DNA of 19,990 bases, taken from contig CATXXF010000035.1 in assembly GCA_958403395.1 (NCBI GenBank), positions 1 through 19,990 on the forward strand. The letters are read 5' to 3'. Positions 9,088 to 16,325 of the stretch are shown here, piece after piece; position 1 is the stretch's first letter; every line of letters starts with the position of its first letter. Below the pieces are notes generated by a model, which was not told the origin of the DNA, made no database searches, and was given only the letters and a program-made list of their open reading frames with translations. The translations under genes and the position numbers were made by a program. This stretch comes from an uncultured Collinsella sp. (GTDB lineage Bacteria; Actinomycetota; Coriobacteriia; Coriobacteriales; Coriobacteriaceae).

Positions 9088-11184
9088 TTACTTTTTGCGG
9101 GCAAGCTCACCGATGTTGGCGATGCCGGAGAAAACGGCCTCGAAGCGGTTGAGCAGCTTAAGGCGATTATCGCGGAGCTGTTCGTCCTTGTCCATGACCA
9201 TAACCTCATCGAAGAAACGGTCGATGGGCGCGCGCAGGGCGGCGAGGGCGGCAAATGCGGCCGGGTAGTCCTCGGCAGCAAGGGCAGCATCGACAGCAGT
9301 CTGAGCAGCCTCGGAAGCGTCGGCAAGCGCGAGCTCGGCCTCGCCCATCAGGCTGCGGTCGTACTCCGCGCCCAGCTCGGGCTTGGAGATATGCGCGGCA
9401 CGGGCATAGGCCGTAGCCAGGTTGTCAAAGGTCTCGGCATCGTTCTTGCGGGCCTCGTCGAGGGCGGCGCAGCGGGCGAAGAAGACGGACGGGGCGATGA
9501 TGTGCACCGCAGAGACGGCGGCAACGGTATCGGCCGGGATCTTTTCGTCGCGGGCCATGCTCACCAGGCGGCCATGGAAGAAGTCGCGAACCTGCTGGGC
9601 GACCTCGGCGGCGTCGAACTCAATGCCCTGCTCGCTATAGAGCTCGAGGGCGAAGTCGATGAGCGATGTGGGGTCGATCGGCAGACGGTCGCGCAGGATG
9701 TTGATGATGCCGATAGCGGCACGACGCAGCGCGTAGGGGTCGGAGGAGCCGGTCGGGGGCTCGCCAATGGCAAAGATACCGGCGATGGTATCGAGCTTGT
9801 CGGCGCAGGCCACGATGCAGCCAGCGGTGCCCTCGGGCAGCTCGTCACCGGCAAAGCGGGGACGATAATGATCGCGAATGGCGTGGGCGACCTCGTCGTT
9901 CTCCCCCATCGCACAGGCGTAGTAACCGCCCATCACGCCCTGCTGGCTCGTGAACTCGACGACGGCGTTGGATACCAAGTCGGCCTTGCACAGGTGCGCG
10001 GCGCGAGCGGCATCGGCGGCCAGGTGGGCGCCCAGATGGGCCTCGCGAGCGATGGCAAGCGCGAGTTGCTCAATGCGCTCGGACTTGGCGAGCACGCTAC
10101 CGAGCTTCTCCTGGAGGGCGACCTTGGCCAGACGCTCGCGGAACTCGTCGAGGGAGATCTTCAGGTCCTCCTCGTAGAAGAACTTGGCATCGTCCAGACG
10201 GGCACGCACAACGCGCTCGTTGCCGTCGATCACGCGCTCGGCGTTCTCGGGCTTGCTGTTGGAGACGACCACGAACTCACGCGTGAGCTTGCCCTCGCCG
10301 TCATAGATCGGGAAGTAGCGCTGGTTGGTGAGCATGGACTCGCAGATGATCTCGTGCGGGACCTTGAGGAACTCCTCATCGAAGGTACCGACGAGCACCG
10401 TCGGCCACTCGCAGAGGTTGATGACCTCCTCAAAGACCTTCTTGGGCGTATCGACATGGCAGCCGGGACGGGCAGCCTCGACCTCGGCGATACCGGCAAG
10501 GATGGCCTCGCGACGGCGCTCGGCAGAAAGCACGCCGGCGTCCTCGAGCACCTGCTCGTAGACGGCGGGGCTGGCGACCACATGGTCACCGGGGCCAAGC
10601 ACGCGATGACCACGCGTGGTGTTGCCACTCGTCACGTCGGCAAACGACACGGGCACAACGTCCTCGCCCAGAAGGCAGCAGATCCAGCGGACCGGACGAA
10701 CAAAGGTCGCATGCTCGTGACCCCAGCGCTGAGAGCGGTAGTTGGGCCACTGCAGGCCAGCGATAGTCTTCTCGCACAGGGCCGTCAGGATCGGGGTGGC
10801 CGGGGCGGAAGGGATGTTCTTCTCGGCAAAGACGTACTCACGGCCGTCGGTGTCCTCGCGACGGACCAGATCCTCGGCAGCCACACCGCACTTGCGGGCG
10901 AAGCCCTGGGCGGCCTTGGTGGCGTTACCGTCAGCGTCGAAGGCGATGTTGGCCGCGGGGCCGCGCTTGACCTCGTGAACCTCGTCGGTCGCGGTGGCGA
11001 CGTCGGCAACGAGCGCAGCCAGGCGGCGCGGGCTCGAGATCACACGGACCTCGCCGTGGGCCAGACCGGCCTCGTCGAGACCCTTGGCGATCATGGTGCC
11101 AAGCTGCTTGACGGCATTGTTCAGCGGTGCGGAGGGCATTTCTTCCGTACCGATCTCAAACAGGAAATCCTTAGCGTCTGCCAT
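9088..11184 (-). CDS. glyS: Glycine--tRNA ligase, beta subunit
   Basis: The beta subunit of the alpha2beta2 bacterial glycyl-tRNA synthetase, which recognises tRNA-Gly, while the alpha subunit carries the aminoacylation site. The 698-residue product begins MADAKDFLFEIGTEEMPSAPL, the usual GlyS N terminus. It also contains VSSPRRLA-type ISSPRRLAALV, the RSMRWG-like RSQRWGHEHATFVRPVRW, DEEFLKVPHEIICESMLTNQRYFPI, ARLDDAKFFYEEDLK and the C-terminal helical anticodon-binding DALR-like region. The length matches the family. ATG 11182-11184 begins 3 bases after the glyQ stop, so the two subunits are translationally coupled, as expected for equal amounts. Confidence 0.97.
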   Translation of the reverse strand: MADAKDFLFEIGTEEMPSAPLNNAVKQLGTMIAKGLDEAGLAHGEVRVISSPRRLAALVADVATATDEVHEVKRGPAANIAFDADGNATKAAQGFARKCGVAAEDLVRREDTDGREYVFAEKNIPSAPATPILTALCEKTIAGLQWPNYRSQRWGHEHATFVRPVRWICCLLGEDVVPVSFADVTSGNTTRGHRVLGPGDHVVASPAVYEQVLEDAGVLSAERRREAILAGIAEVEAARPGCHVDTPKKVFEEVINLCEWPTVLVGTFDEEFLKVPHEIICESMLTNQRYFPIYDGEGKLTREFVVVSNSKPENAERVIDGNERVVRARLDDAKFFYEEDLKISLDEFRERLAKVALQEKLGSVLAKSERIEQLALAIAREAHLGAHLAADAARAAHLCKADLVSNAVVEFTSQQGVMGGYYACAMGENDEVAHAIRDHYRPRFAGDELPEGTAGCIVACADKLDTIAGIFAIGEPPTGSSDPYALRRAAIGIINILRDRLPIDPTSLIDFALELYSEQGIEFDAAEVAQQVRDFFHGRLVSMARDEKIPADTVAAVSAVHIIAPSVFFARCAALDEARKNDAETFDNLATAYARAAHISKPELGAEYDRSLMGEAELALADASEAAQTAVDAALAAEDYPAAFAALAALRAPIDRFFDEVMVMDKDEQLRDNRLKLLNRFEAVFSGIANIGELARKK

Positions 11185-11187
11185 GGC

Positions 11188-12099
11188 TTACGCCACCTCG
11201 CCTTCCTGATCGGCATTCTCGTTGACTCCGGCGACCTCGGCCATGTAGGCCTCGCAGCACGCCTTGGCGACGGCGCGGACGCGCAGGATGTAGTTGGCAC
11301 GCTCGACCGCGGACAGCGCGCCACGGGCATCGAGCAGGTTGAAGGCGTGGCTGCACTTCATGACGCAGTCGTATGCGGGCAGCGGAAGCTTGCGCTCCAG
11401 GCAGGAGTGGCACTCGGCCTCGTAGTCGTCAAACTTCTGACGCATCATCTCGACGTTAGCGACCTCAAAGTTATAGGCACTGAACTCGCGCTCGTTCTCG
11501 AGGAACACGTCGCCATAGGTCATGGGCGTGCCGTCGGGCAGGTAGCTCCACACCAGGTCGTAGACCGAGTTGACGCCCTGGGCGTACATGGCGATACGCT
11601 CCAGGCCGTAGGTGATCTCGACGGGCACGGGGTCGACCTCGATGCCGCCCACCTGCTGGAAGTACGTAAACTGCGTGACCTCCATGCCATTGAGCCAGAC
11701 CTCCCAGCCAAGGCCCCAGGCGCCGAGCGTCGGGCTCTCCCAGTCGTCCTCGACAAAGCGGACGTCATGGTCGTTGGGGTCCAGACCGATAGCGGCAAGA
11801 GACCCCAGGTAGAGCTCCTGGGCGTTGACCGGCGAGGGCTTGATGAGCACCTGGAACTGATAGTAGTGCTGCATGCGGTTGGGGTTCTCGCCGTAGCGGC
11901 CGTCGGCGGGACGGCGGCAGGGCTGTGCATAGCAGGTGCGCCACTCGGCGGGACCGAGCGAGCGCAGCGTGGTCGCGGTGTGGAAGGTACCGGCACCGAC
12001 CTCGGAGTCATAGGGCTGCATAATGACGCAGCCCTGCTCGCCCCAGTACTGCTGGAGGCGCAGGATGATGTCTTGGAAGGAAAGCGATGAAGCGTTCAT
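11188..12099 (-). CDS. glyQ: Glycine--tRNA ligase, alpha subunit
   Basis: The class II catalytic subunit that activates glycine and, with GlyS, charges tRNA-Gly. The 303-residue sequence is strongly typical: FQDIILRLQQYWGEQGCVIMQPYD near the N terminus, EVGAGTFHTATTLRSLGP, CYAQPCRRPADGRYGENPNR (motif 2 region) and EDDWESPTLGAWGLGWEVWL. GGIEVDPVPVEITYGLERIAMY (motif 3 region) follows. The C-terminal 15 residues are acidic and variable. ATG 12097-12099 is the only sensible start; GAGGGG lies about 12 bases ahead. It begins 59 bases after lepB with no clear terminator between, and a TATAGT box at 12146-12151 lacks a good -35. Read-through from the trmD-lepB operon is therefore possible. No T-box leader is visible. 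Confidence 0.97.
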   Translation of the reverse strand: MNASSLSFQDIILRLQQYWGEQGCVIMQPYDSEVGAGTFHTATTLRSLGPAEWRTCYAQPCRRPADGRYGENPNRMQHYYQFQVLIKPSPVNAQELYLGSLAAIGLDPNDHDVRFVEDDWESPTLGAWGLGWEVWLNGMEVTQFTYFQQVGGIEVDPVPVEITYGLERIAMYAQGVNSVYDLVWSYLPDGTPMTYGDVFLENEREFSAYNFEVANVEMMRQKFDDYEAECHSCLERKLPLPAYDCVMKCSHAFNLLDARGALSAVERANYILRVRAVAKACCEAYMAEVAGVNENADQEGEVA

Positions 12100-12158
12100 G
12101 CCTCTAATATCCCCTCGTCGAAACGATTACACGGTTAGGTACTGTACTATAGCGGTTT

Positions 12159-12722
12159 TTAGTCGATAGCGCCGATGCGGTTGAGCGGCCAGTAGCGAAC
12201 GAGTGCCACAGCGATCAAATCAGAGCGATCGACGGGACCAAAGTAGCGTGAGTCGGCAGAGTTTTCGCGGTTGTCGCCCATCACCCACACGCACCCGTCG
12301 GGAACGGTGTAGGGATAGCTTACCTGAGCACCGGGCGCTTGGACCGAAAGTGGCCAGCTCATGCCCGTCGTATAGTCCTCGTCGAGCGCTTGGCCGTCAA
12401 CGACCACCTTGCCATCCTGCAGGTCGACCGTCTGGCCGGCCGTGGCAATAACACGCTTGACAAGAACATCATGCTCGGAGGTGCCATCGGGGTTGTGAAA
12501 CACCACGATATCGCCCTGCTTGACGGGCTGACCGAGCTCGAGGCTCACCTTTTGTGCCAGGATCTGGTCGCCAATCTCGATCGTGGACTCCATGGAGCCG
12601 GTGGGCACCACAAAGGGCTCGACCACAAACGAGCGAATCAAGAAGGTGGCGACCAGTGCGATCGCGATGACCGCGATCCACTCAAAAGCGCCCCTCAACG
12701 CGGAATGCTGCGATGGAACCAT
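12159..12722 (-). CDS. lepB: Signal peptidase I
   Basis: Removes signal peptides from secreted proteins at the outer face of the membrane. The 187-residue protein has one N-terminal membrane segment (about residues 14-30, WIAVIAIALVATFLIRSF). The box B motif PTGSMESTIEIGD follows with the nucleophile Ser43, and VLVKRVIATAGQTVD contains the general base Lys89. GDNRENSADSRYFGPV is the box E region. This is the single-pass, Gram-positive-like length. ATG 12720-12722 is chosen because GAGGAG lies 5 bases ahead; a GTG two codons earlier would abut the ribosome site. It starts just after the trmD stop, placing it in the rpsP-khpA-rimM-trmD operon. Confidence 0.95.
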   Translation of the reverse strand: MVPSQHSALRGAFEWIAVIAIALVATFLIRSFVVEPFVVPTGSMESTIEIGDQILAQKVSLELGQPVKQGDIVVFHNPDGTSEHDVLVKRVIATAGQTVDLQDGKVVVDGQALDEDYTTGMSWPLSVQAPGAQVSYPYTVPDGCVWVMGDNRENSADSRYFGPVDRSDLIAVALVRYWPLNRIGAID

Positions 12723-12724
12723 TC

Positions 12725-13483
12725 TCACTCCTCGCTCTGCGAATACGAAGCGTCCAGAATCTCCTGCGCGTACGCACGCTCCTCGGGCGTGAGCCGCGCT
12801 GTCTCAATCAGATCGGGACGCCAACGACAGGTGCGCTCGATGGCGTTCTTACGACGCCAAGCGTCAACTTTGGCGTGATCACCACTCACGAGCACAGGAG
12901 GCACGCCCTCGCCGTTGAACTCGGCAGGACGAGTGTACTGCGCGTACTCGAGCAGGCCTCCGTCCTCGGCGGTCGAGAACGACTCGTCCACGTTGCTCAT
13001 CTCGTCACCCAAGGCGCCGGGGATGAGGCGTACGACGGCATCGGCAACGACCATGGCAGGCAGCTCGCCGCCCGTAAGCACGTAGTCGCCGATCGACAGA
13101 CGCTCATCGGCATACGCATACGCACGCTCGTCGACGCCCTCGTAGCGACTGCACACAAACAACAGGCGCTCACTTTTGAGCAGGCGCTCGGCCACATGCT
13201 GCGTAAAGGGCTCGCCACAGGGGGTAAAGAACACCACAGTAGGCTTGGGACCCTCTGCGCTAATGGCCTCGATGGCCTCTGCGATAGGCTCGACCTTCAT
13301 GAGCATGCCCTGCCCGCCGCCGTACGGCTCGTCATCGACGGTACGATGGCGGTCGTGCGTCCAGTCGCGCAGGTTATACGCCTTAAAATCAAAAAGGCCG
13401 GCCTTGCGGGCGCGGCCCAAAATCGACGTGGACATGACGGGCTCAAACATCTCGGGAAAGACCGAAAGGGTCTCGATCAGCAT
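12725..13483 (-). CDS. trmD: tRNA (guanine-N1)-methyltransferase TrmD
   Basis: Makes m1G37 next to the anticodon, using S-adenosylmethionine, which prevents +1 frameshifting. The 252-residue SPOUT enzyme shows ETLSVFPEMFEPVMSTSILGRA at the start, DEPYGGGQGMLMK at about 51-63, CSRYEGVDER at 111-120, and the knot motif SIGDYVLTGGELPAMV at 130-144. NGEGVPPVLVSGDH and an IxxWR-like KVDAWRRK follow. The length is normal. ATG 13481-13483 follows AGGGAGG by 5 bases and lies 10 bases after rimM. Its stop is 2 bases before the lepB ATG. Confidence 0.97.
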   Translation of the reverse strand: MLIETLSVFPEMFEPVMSTSILGRARKAGLFDFKAYNLRDWTHDRHRTVDDEPYGGGQGMLMKVEPIAEAIEAISAEGPKPTVVFFTPCGEPFTQHVAERLLKSERLLFVCSRYEGVDERAYAYADERLSIGDYVLTGGELPAMVVADAVVRLIPGALGDEMSNVDESFSTAEDGGLLEYAQYTRPAEFNGEGVPPVLVSGDHAKVDAWRRKNAIERTCRWRPDLIETARLTPEERAYAQEILDASYSQSEE

Positions 13484-13493
13484 GTTGTCCTCC

Positions 13494-14015
13494 CTACTTG
13501 TCCATATCGATCAGGCCGTCCATAACGTGGACGGAAATTGTTCCTGTGTCGGGAAGATCGAGCACGACCTGCTCGATCACGGGAATCAGTACCTCGCCGT
13601 ACCGATCACCCTCGACAACCCAAACATCGTTAGCGGGCGTCGACATAATCTCGACGATCGTGCCGAGCGAACCGAAGCGCTCGTCGACCACCTCGCGACC
13701 CATCAGGTCGGTATAGGCAGCGTCGAGCGAATCGAGCTCAAAGTCGTCACGATTTGCCAGCACATAGCATCCCGTGATGCCCTCGGCGGCCGTCAAGTCG
13801 TCAATGCCCTCAAACGAGACCAGATCGCCATCGCCCGTATCGGTGACGGACACGACCGTGCAAAAGCGGTCGCGCTTGAGCGCCGGCGGCGTCAGGGCGA
13901 CGCGCATACCCGGCTCTAATACAGAAGGAAGCCCCCGCAGCGGCTGCGCGAGGACCTCCCCCTTCCTTCCGTGCGGCTTGACCACACGGGCGATGTTTTT
14001 GTACTGGGACCTCAA
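13494..14015 (-). CDS. rimM: Ribosome maturation factor RimM
   Basis: Assists maturation of the 30S head by acting with ribosomal proteins near the 16S rRNA 3' domain. The 173-residue protein has the N-terminal RimM domain (IARVVKPHGRKGEVLAQPL at about 8-26) and a C-terminal PRC barrel (DLMGREVVDERFGSLGTIVEI, then VLIPVIEQVVLDLP). The start is a TTG at 14013-14015, giving MRSQYKNIARVVKPHG, which matches the family N terminus. No ATG or GTG lies between it and the conserved IARVVKPHG, and it begins 4 bases after the khpA TAG. A weak TAGGA precedes it, so translation probably depends on coupling to khpA. Confidence 0.94.
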   Translation of the reverse strand: MRSQYKNIARVVKPHGRKGEVLAQPLRGLPSVLEPGMRVALTPPALKRDRFCTVVSVTDTGDGDLVSFEGIDDLTAAEGITGCYVLANRDDFELDSLDAAYTDLMGREVVDERFGSLGTIVEIMSTPANDVWVVEGDRYGEVLIPVIEQVVLDLPDTGTISVHVMDGLIDMDK

Positions 14016-14019
14016 GGTC

Positions 14020-14304
14020 CTAGCCCAGAACCTCTACCTCGACAGCAGTGTCGAGGCGAGCGGCCAGTGCACGGGCGAGCGTGCGAATGGCCTTGATGGT
14101 ACGGCCACGACGGCCGATGACCTTAGCGACGTCATCCTCGGCGACCGAAACCTCAATCGTAGAGGCGTCGTCACCATCGATGACCTCAAGGCTCACGGAA
14201 TCCGGGTCGTCGACGATCTGAACAACGAGATATTCGACGAGATCGGCGATGCGATCTGAGAGCATTGCCTCACCCTCGAGCTGTGCAGCGTCAACCTCAG
14301 GCAC
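14020..14304 (-). CDS. khpA: KhpA, KH-domain RNA-binding protein
   Basis: A small RNA-binding protein that in Streptococcus and relatives pairs with KhpB/EloR and affects mRNA stability and cell elongation. The 94-residue protein is a single KH domain with the loop VAKVIGRRGRTIKAIR, whose GxxG is Gly64-Arg-Arg-Gly67. The first 14 residues precede the usual domain start; an internal ATG at residue 14 (MLSDRIADLVEYL) is an alternative start resembling other KhpA proteins. The GTG at 14302-14304 is preferred because GAGGAG, located at the rpsP stop, is 6 bases ahead. The position between rpsP and rimM is the standard one. Confidence 0.9.
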   Translation of the reverse strand: MPEVDAAQLEGEAMLSDRIADLVEYLVVQIVDDPDSVSLEVIDGDDASTIEVSVAEDDVAKVIGRRGRTIKAIRTLARALAARLDTAVEVEVLG

Positions 14305-14307
14305 GAT

Positions 14308-14649
14308 TTACTCCTCGGCGCCCTCAGCGGCCTCAGCGGCAGCCTTAGCGGCCTCGGCCTCTTTGGCGAGCTGCTTCTTGGACTTCTTGACGACGGTCTC
14401 GGTCTTCTCGCCCTCGTTGGCGGCCTTGACCAGAGCGGCGACGGCGTCGGTGAGCTGAGCGCCCTTGGACTGCCAGTCAGCGATCTTCTCGAGGTCGAGG
14501 TTGATGGTCTTGGGGGCGGTCATCGGGTTGTAGCGGCCAACCTCCTCGATGATACGACCGTCACGCGGGGCGCGGGAATCGGCGACGACGACACGGTAGT
14601 ACGGACGCTTCTTAGCGCCGTGACGAGCAAGGCGAATCTTGACTGCCAA
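14308..14649 (-). CDS. rpsP: 30S ribosomal protein S16
   Basis: A small-subunit assembly protein. The N-terminal 80 residues are canonical: KIRLARHGAKKRPYYRVVVA at about 4-23, then DSRAPRDGRIIEEVGRYNP and the DWQSKGAQLTDAV region. Residues from about 88 to 113 form a lysine- then alanine/glutamate-rich tail (KKSKKQLAKEAEAAKAAAEA), which extends the usual 75-90 residue protein. The start is TTG at 14647-14649, giving MAVKIRLARHG and preceded by GGAGGAG 6 bases away. An in-frame ATG upstream (14685) would add unrelated leader residues and bury this ribosome site. It is the first gene of the rpsP-khpA-rimM-trmD-lepB operon. Confidence 0.96.
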   Translation of the reverse strand: MAVKIRLARHGAKKRPYYRVVVADSRAPRDGRIIEEVGRYNPMTAPKTINLDLEKIADWQSKGAQLTDAVAALVKAANEGEKTETVVKKSKKQLAKEAEAAKAAAEAAEGAEE

Positions 14650-14668
14650 AGGAAACTCCTCCAACCAA

Positions 14669-14683
14669 GCAGCTTTAGGCTGC
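14669..14683 (-). promoter_or_regulatory. Small stem-loop just upstream of rpsP ribosome site
   Basis: GCAGC and GCTGC arms with a 5-base loop end 6 bases before the GGAGGAG site. It may affect rpsP translation or mRNA 5' stability; it is too short to assign to a known leader class. Confidence 0.25.
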
Positions 14684-14705
14684 AACTACAAACAAACAGT
14701 TGAAC

Positions 14706-14734
14706 ATAATACGCCATCGACGCGGGCAGGTGAA
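14706..14734 (-). promoter_or_regulatory. Candidate proximal promoter for rpsP operon
   Basis: Minus strand: -35 TTCACC (14729-14734), a 17-base spacer and -10 TATTAT (14706-14711), about 57 bases upstream of the rpsP TTG start. Confidence 0.55.
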
Positions 14735-14778
14735 GTCCGTGAGACCAACTTCTTCGGTGTAGTCGAGGGCAAATCCAT

Positions 14779-14806
14779 ATCTTAGACAAGAATTCGCGAT
14801 TTGCAA
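14779..14806 (-). promoter_or_regulatory. Candidate distal promoter for rpsP operon
   Basis: Minus strand: -35 TTGCAA (14801-14806), a 16-base spacer and -10 TAAGAT (14779-14784). It lies in the divergent rpsP-dinB gap. Two promoters for a ribosomal protein operon would be normal, but neither is proved. Confidence 0.55.
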
Positions 14807-14838
14807 GCGCATCCACGCACCCCACATGAGCTGCGCGG

Positions 14839-14844
14839 TATACT
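14839..14844 (+). promoter_or_regulatory. -10 box of the dinB promoter
   Basis: TATACT on the plus strand has a poor -35 at the right distance (CCCCAC-like), suggesting a weak or regulated promoter. Transcription would begin near 14851, which bears on where dinB translation starts. No canonical LexA box (CGAAC-N4-GTTCG) was found near it. Confidence 0.45.
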
Positions 14845-14889
14845 CATGACATGGAAAGACGCGAACATACATACGGTTATGAGGATGCC

Positions 14890-16104
14890 ATGGGCGTCAC
14901 GCCGCCTCCCTGGACGGGTCCGGCGGTGGGCCTGATGGACCTCGATGCATTTTTTGCGAGCGTGGAGATGCTCGATCATCCCGAATGGCGCGGAAAGCCG
15001 CTCATCGTGGGCGGAGACGCCGAGTCGCGCGGCGTCGTGTCCACGTGTTCGTACGAGGCGCGTCGCTTTGGCGTGCATTCTGCCATGGCCTCGGCCGAGG
15101 CGCGGCGCCTGTGCCCGCAGGCCATTTGGACGCACGGACACTTTGATCGCTACCGCGAGGTGAGCGCGCAGGTCATGGCGATCCTTGCCGATGAGACACC
15201 GCGCGTGGAGCGTGTGTCCATCGACGAGGCCTTTATCGATATCACACCGGGTCGCTTTGCGCCCGAAGACCCGCTGCTGGTTGCGCGGCGTATAAGCGAC
15301 CGCGTGGCAGCGCTGGGAGTGACCTGCTCCATTGGCGTGGGCTGCAACAAGACGGTCGCAAAGATCGCAAGCGAGCGGGATAAGCCGTTTGGGCTGACCA
15401 TCGTGCGCCCCGGAACCGAGCAGCGCTTTTTGGCCGCGCTGCCGGTATCTGCCATGAGCGGCATCGGGCGCTCGGCCGAGGAGCGACTGCGCCGCATGCG
15501 CATCTACACCCTCGGCGAGCTATCACGTGCACCGGAATCCACCTTGGCCTCTATTTTTGGCGTCAACGGCGAACGCATGCGCCAGCGTGCGCTGGGACTC
15601 GAAATCTCCGAAGTCACGAGTCTCGATGAGGAGCGTGAGGTCAAGTCGGTCAGTAATGAACGCACCTTTGCGAAAGATTTGACTGAGCGTGGGGATATTG
15701 AGGCGGCGATTGCGCTGCTGGGTGAGTCGGTGGGACGCCGTCTGCGCCGTCAGGGGCTGACGGGTGCCACGGTAACGCTCAAGCTCAAGTATTCGTATGG
15801 AAGCGGGCGTACGGCACAGCGCCGGCTGCCTCATCCAACCGACGATGAGAACATCTTCGTGGCGGTTGCACTCGAACTGCTCGACAACATCTGGCAAGAA
15901 GGCATGCATGTTCGCTTAGCCGGCATCGGCATGAGCGACTTCGACCACCAAGGCGGCATCCAGACTGACCTGTTCTGCGAGATCGATGACCGCGGAGCCC
16001 AATCCAGCGACCGCCGCGACCTCTCCGTCGCCATCGACGCCGTCCGAGACAAATTCGGCGACACCGCCCTATCCTTCGGCCGCCAATCCCGCTTCAATAA
16101 CTAG
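14890..16104 (+). CDS. dinB: DNA polymerase IV (Y-family translesion polymerase)
   Basis: Error-prone Y-family polymerase that copies past damaged bases. From the ATG at 14890 the product is 404 residues. It has palm motif LMDLDAFFASVE with Asp17 and steric-gate Phe22, the YEARRFGVHSAMAS motif at about 55-68, and SIDEAFIDIT with Asp112-Glu113 as catalytic metal ligands. CSIGVGCNKTVAKIASERDKP and the helix-hairpin-helix MSGIGRSAEERL follow, then the little-finger domain. QTDLF at about 358-362 is a good beta-clamp-binding motif, with 42 residues after it. An in-frame ATG at 14851 would add 13 residues but has no ribosome site and almost coincides with the predicted transcription start. The ATG at 14890 has GAGG 5 bases ahead, so I prefer it, without certainty. 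It is the only plus-strand gene in the window. Confidence 0.93.
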   Translation: MGVTPPPWTGPAVGLMDLDAFFASVEMLDHPEWRGKPLIVGGDAESRGVVSTCSYEARRFGVHSAMASAEARRLCPQAIWTHGHFDRYREVSAQVMAILADETPRVERVSIDEAFIDITPGRFAPEDPLLVARRISDRVAALGVTCSIGVGCNKTVAKIASERDKPFGLTIVRPGTEQRFLAALPVSAMSGIGRSAEERLRRMRIYTLGELSRAPESTLASIFGVNGERMRQRALGLEISEVTSLDEEREVKSVSNERTFAKDLTERGDIEAAIALLGESVGRRLRRQGLTGATVTLKLKYSYGSGRTAQRRLPHPTDDENIFVAVALELLDNIWQEGMHVRLAGIGMSDFDHQGGIQTDLFCEIDDRGAQSSDRRDLSVAIDAVRDKFGDTALSFGRQSRFNN

Positions 16105-16112
16105 TCTTTTTT

Positions 16113-16137
16113 GGACGGGGGTTGCTGCCTTCCGTCC
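16113..16137 (+). other. Weak hairpin downstream of dinB
   Basis: GGACGG and CCGTCC arms (16113-16118, 16132-16137) lie 9 bases after the dinB stop. There is no T-run after the stem on the plus strand, so this is a poor terminator. The long inverted repeat that follows may do that job instead. Confidence 0.3.
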
Positions 16138-16148
16138 GACACGGCATT

Positions 16149-16271
16149 GGTAGTCAATTTGGGACGGGGCTATTTTAGCTACCCCTATATATCGGTTGAG
16201 ATTCATTCGGCCTAATTCATTCACCGTCAGCCAAAGGGTAGCTAAAATAGCCCAGTCCCAAATTGACTACC
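16149..16271. repeat. Head-to-head inverted repeat pair (REPIN-like), 36-base arms
   Basis: Arm E (plus, 16149-16184) begins GGTAGTCAATTTGGGAC and ends TTTTAGCTACCC. Arm D (16236-16271) is its reverse complement with one mismatch (G versus T) over 36 bases. The 51-base spacer is not repeated. Each arm is itself an imperfect hairpin, with a GTAG head and a CTAC end. The pair lies between the convergent dinB and transposase genes. The arms match, more loosely, repeats on both flanks of the transposase, so they belong to one family. Confidence 0.85.
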
Positions 16272-16293
16272 CCGGATGTCCGGTTAGGCGGCC

Positions 16294-16325
16294 GCAGCAA
16301 AATTATCCCGCCTAAAATGAGCTAC
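16294..16325 (-). repeat. Degenerate copy C of the GTAG repeat at the transposase 3' end
   Basis: On the minus strand this reads GTAGCTCATTTTAGGCGGG and ends TTTTGCTGC, a diverged version of the same 33-base repeat. Its closest relative is copy A at the rsfS end (17 of the first 20 bases agree). The TAG of its GTAG head is the transposase stop codon. Confidence 0.65.

Noticed and set aside
12100..12158. T-box riboswitch before glyQ
   Set aside because: The gap is only 59 bases, with no terminator/antiterminator stem or T-box core sequence.
12143..12174. Dedicated glyQ promoter
   Set aside because: A TATAGT box is present at 12146-12151, but the -35 position is GC-rich with no match, so I did not list it as a feature.
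14851..14880. LexA/SOS box ahead of dinB (CGAAC at 14862, GGTT at 14875)
   Set aside because: The half-sites are 8 bases apart and asymmetric, unlike the CGAAC-N4-GTTCG consensus. I keep it only as a remark in the dinB start finding.
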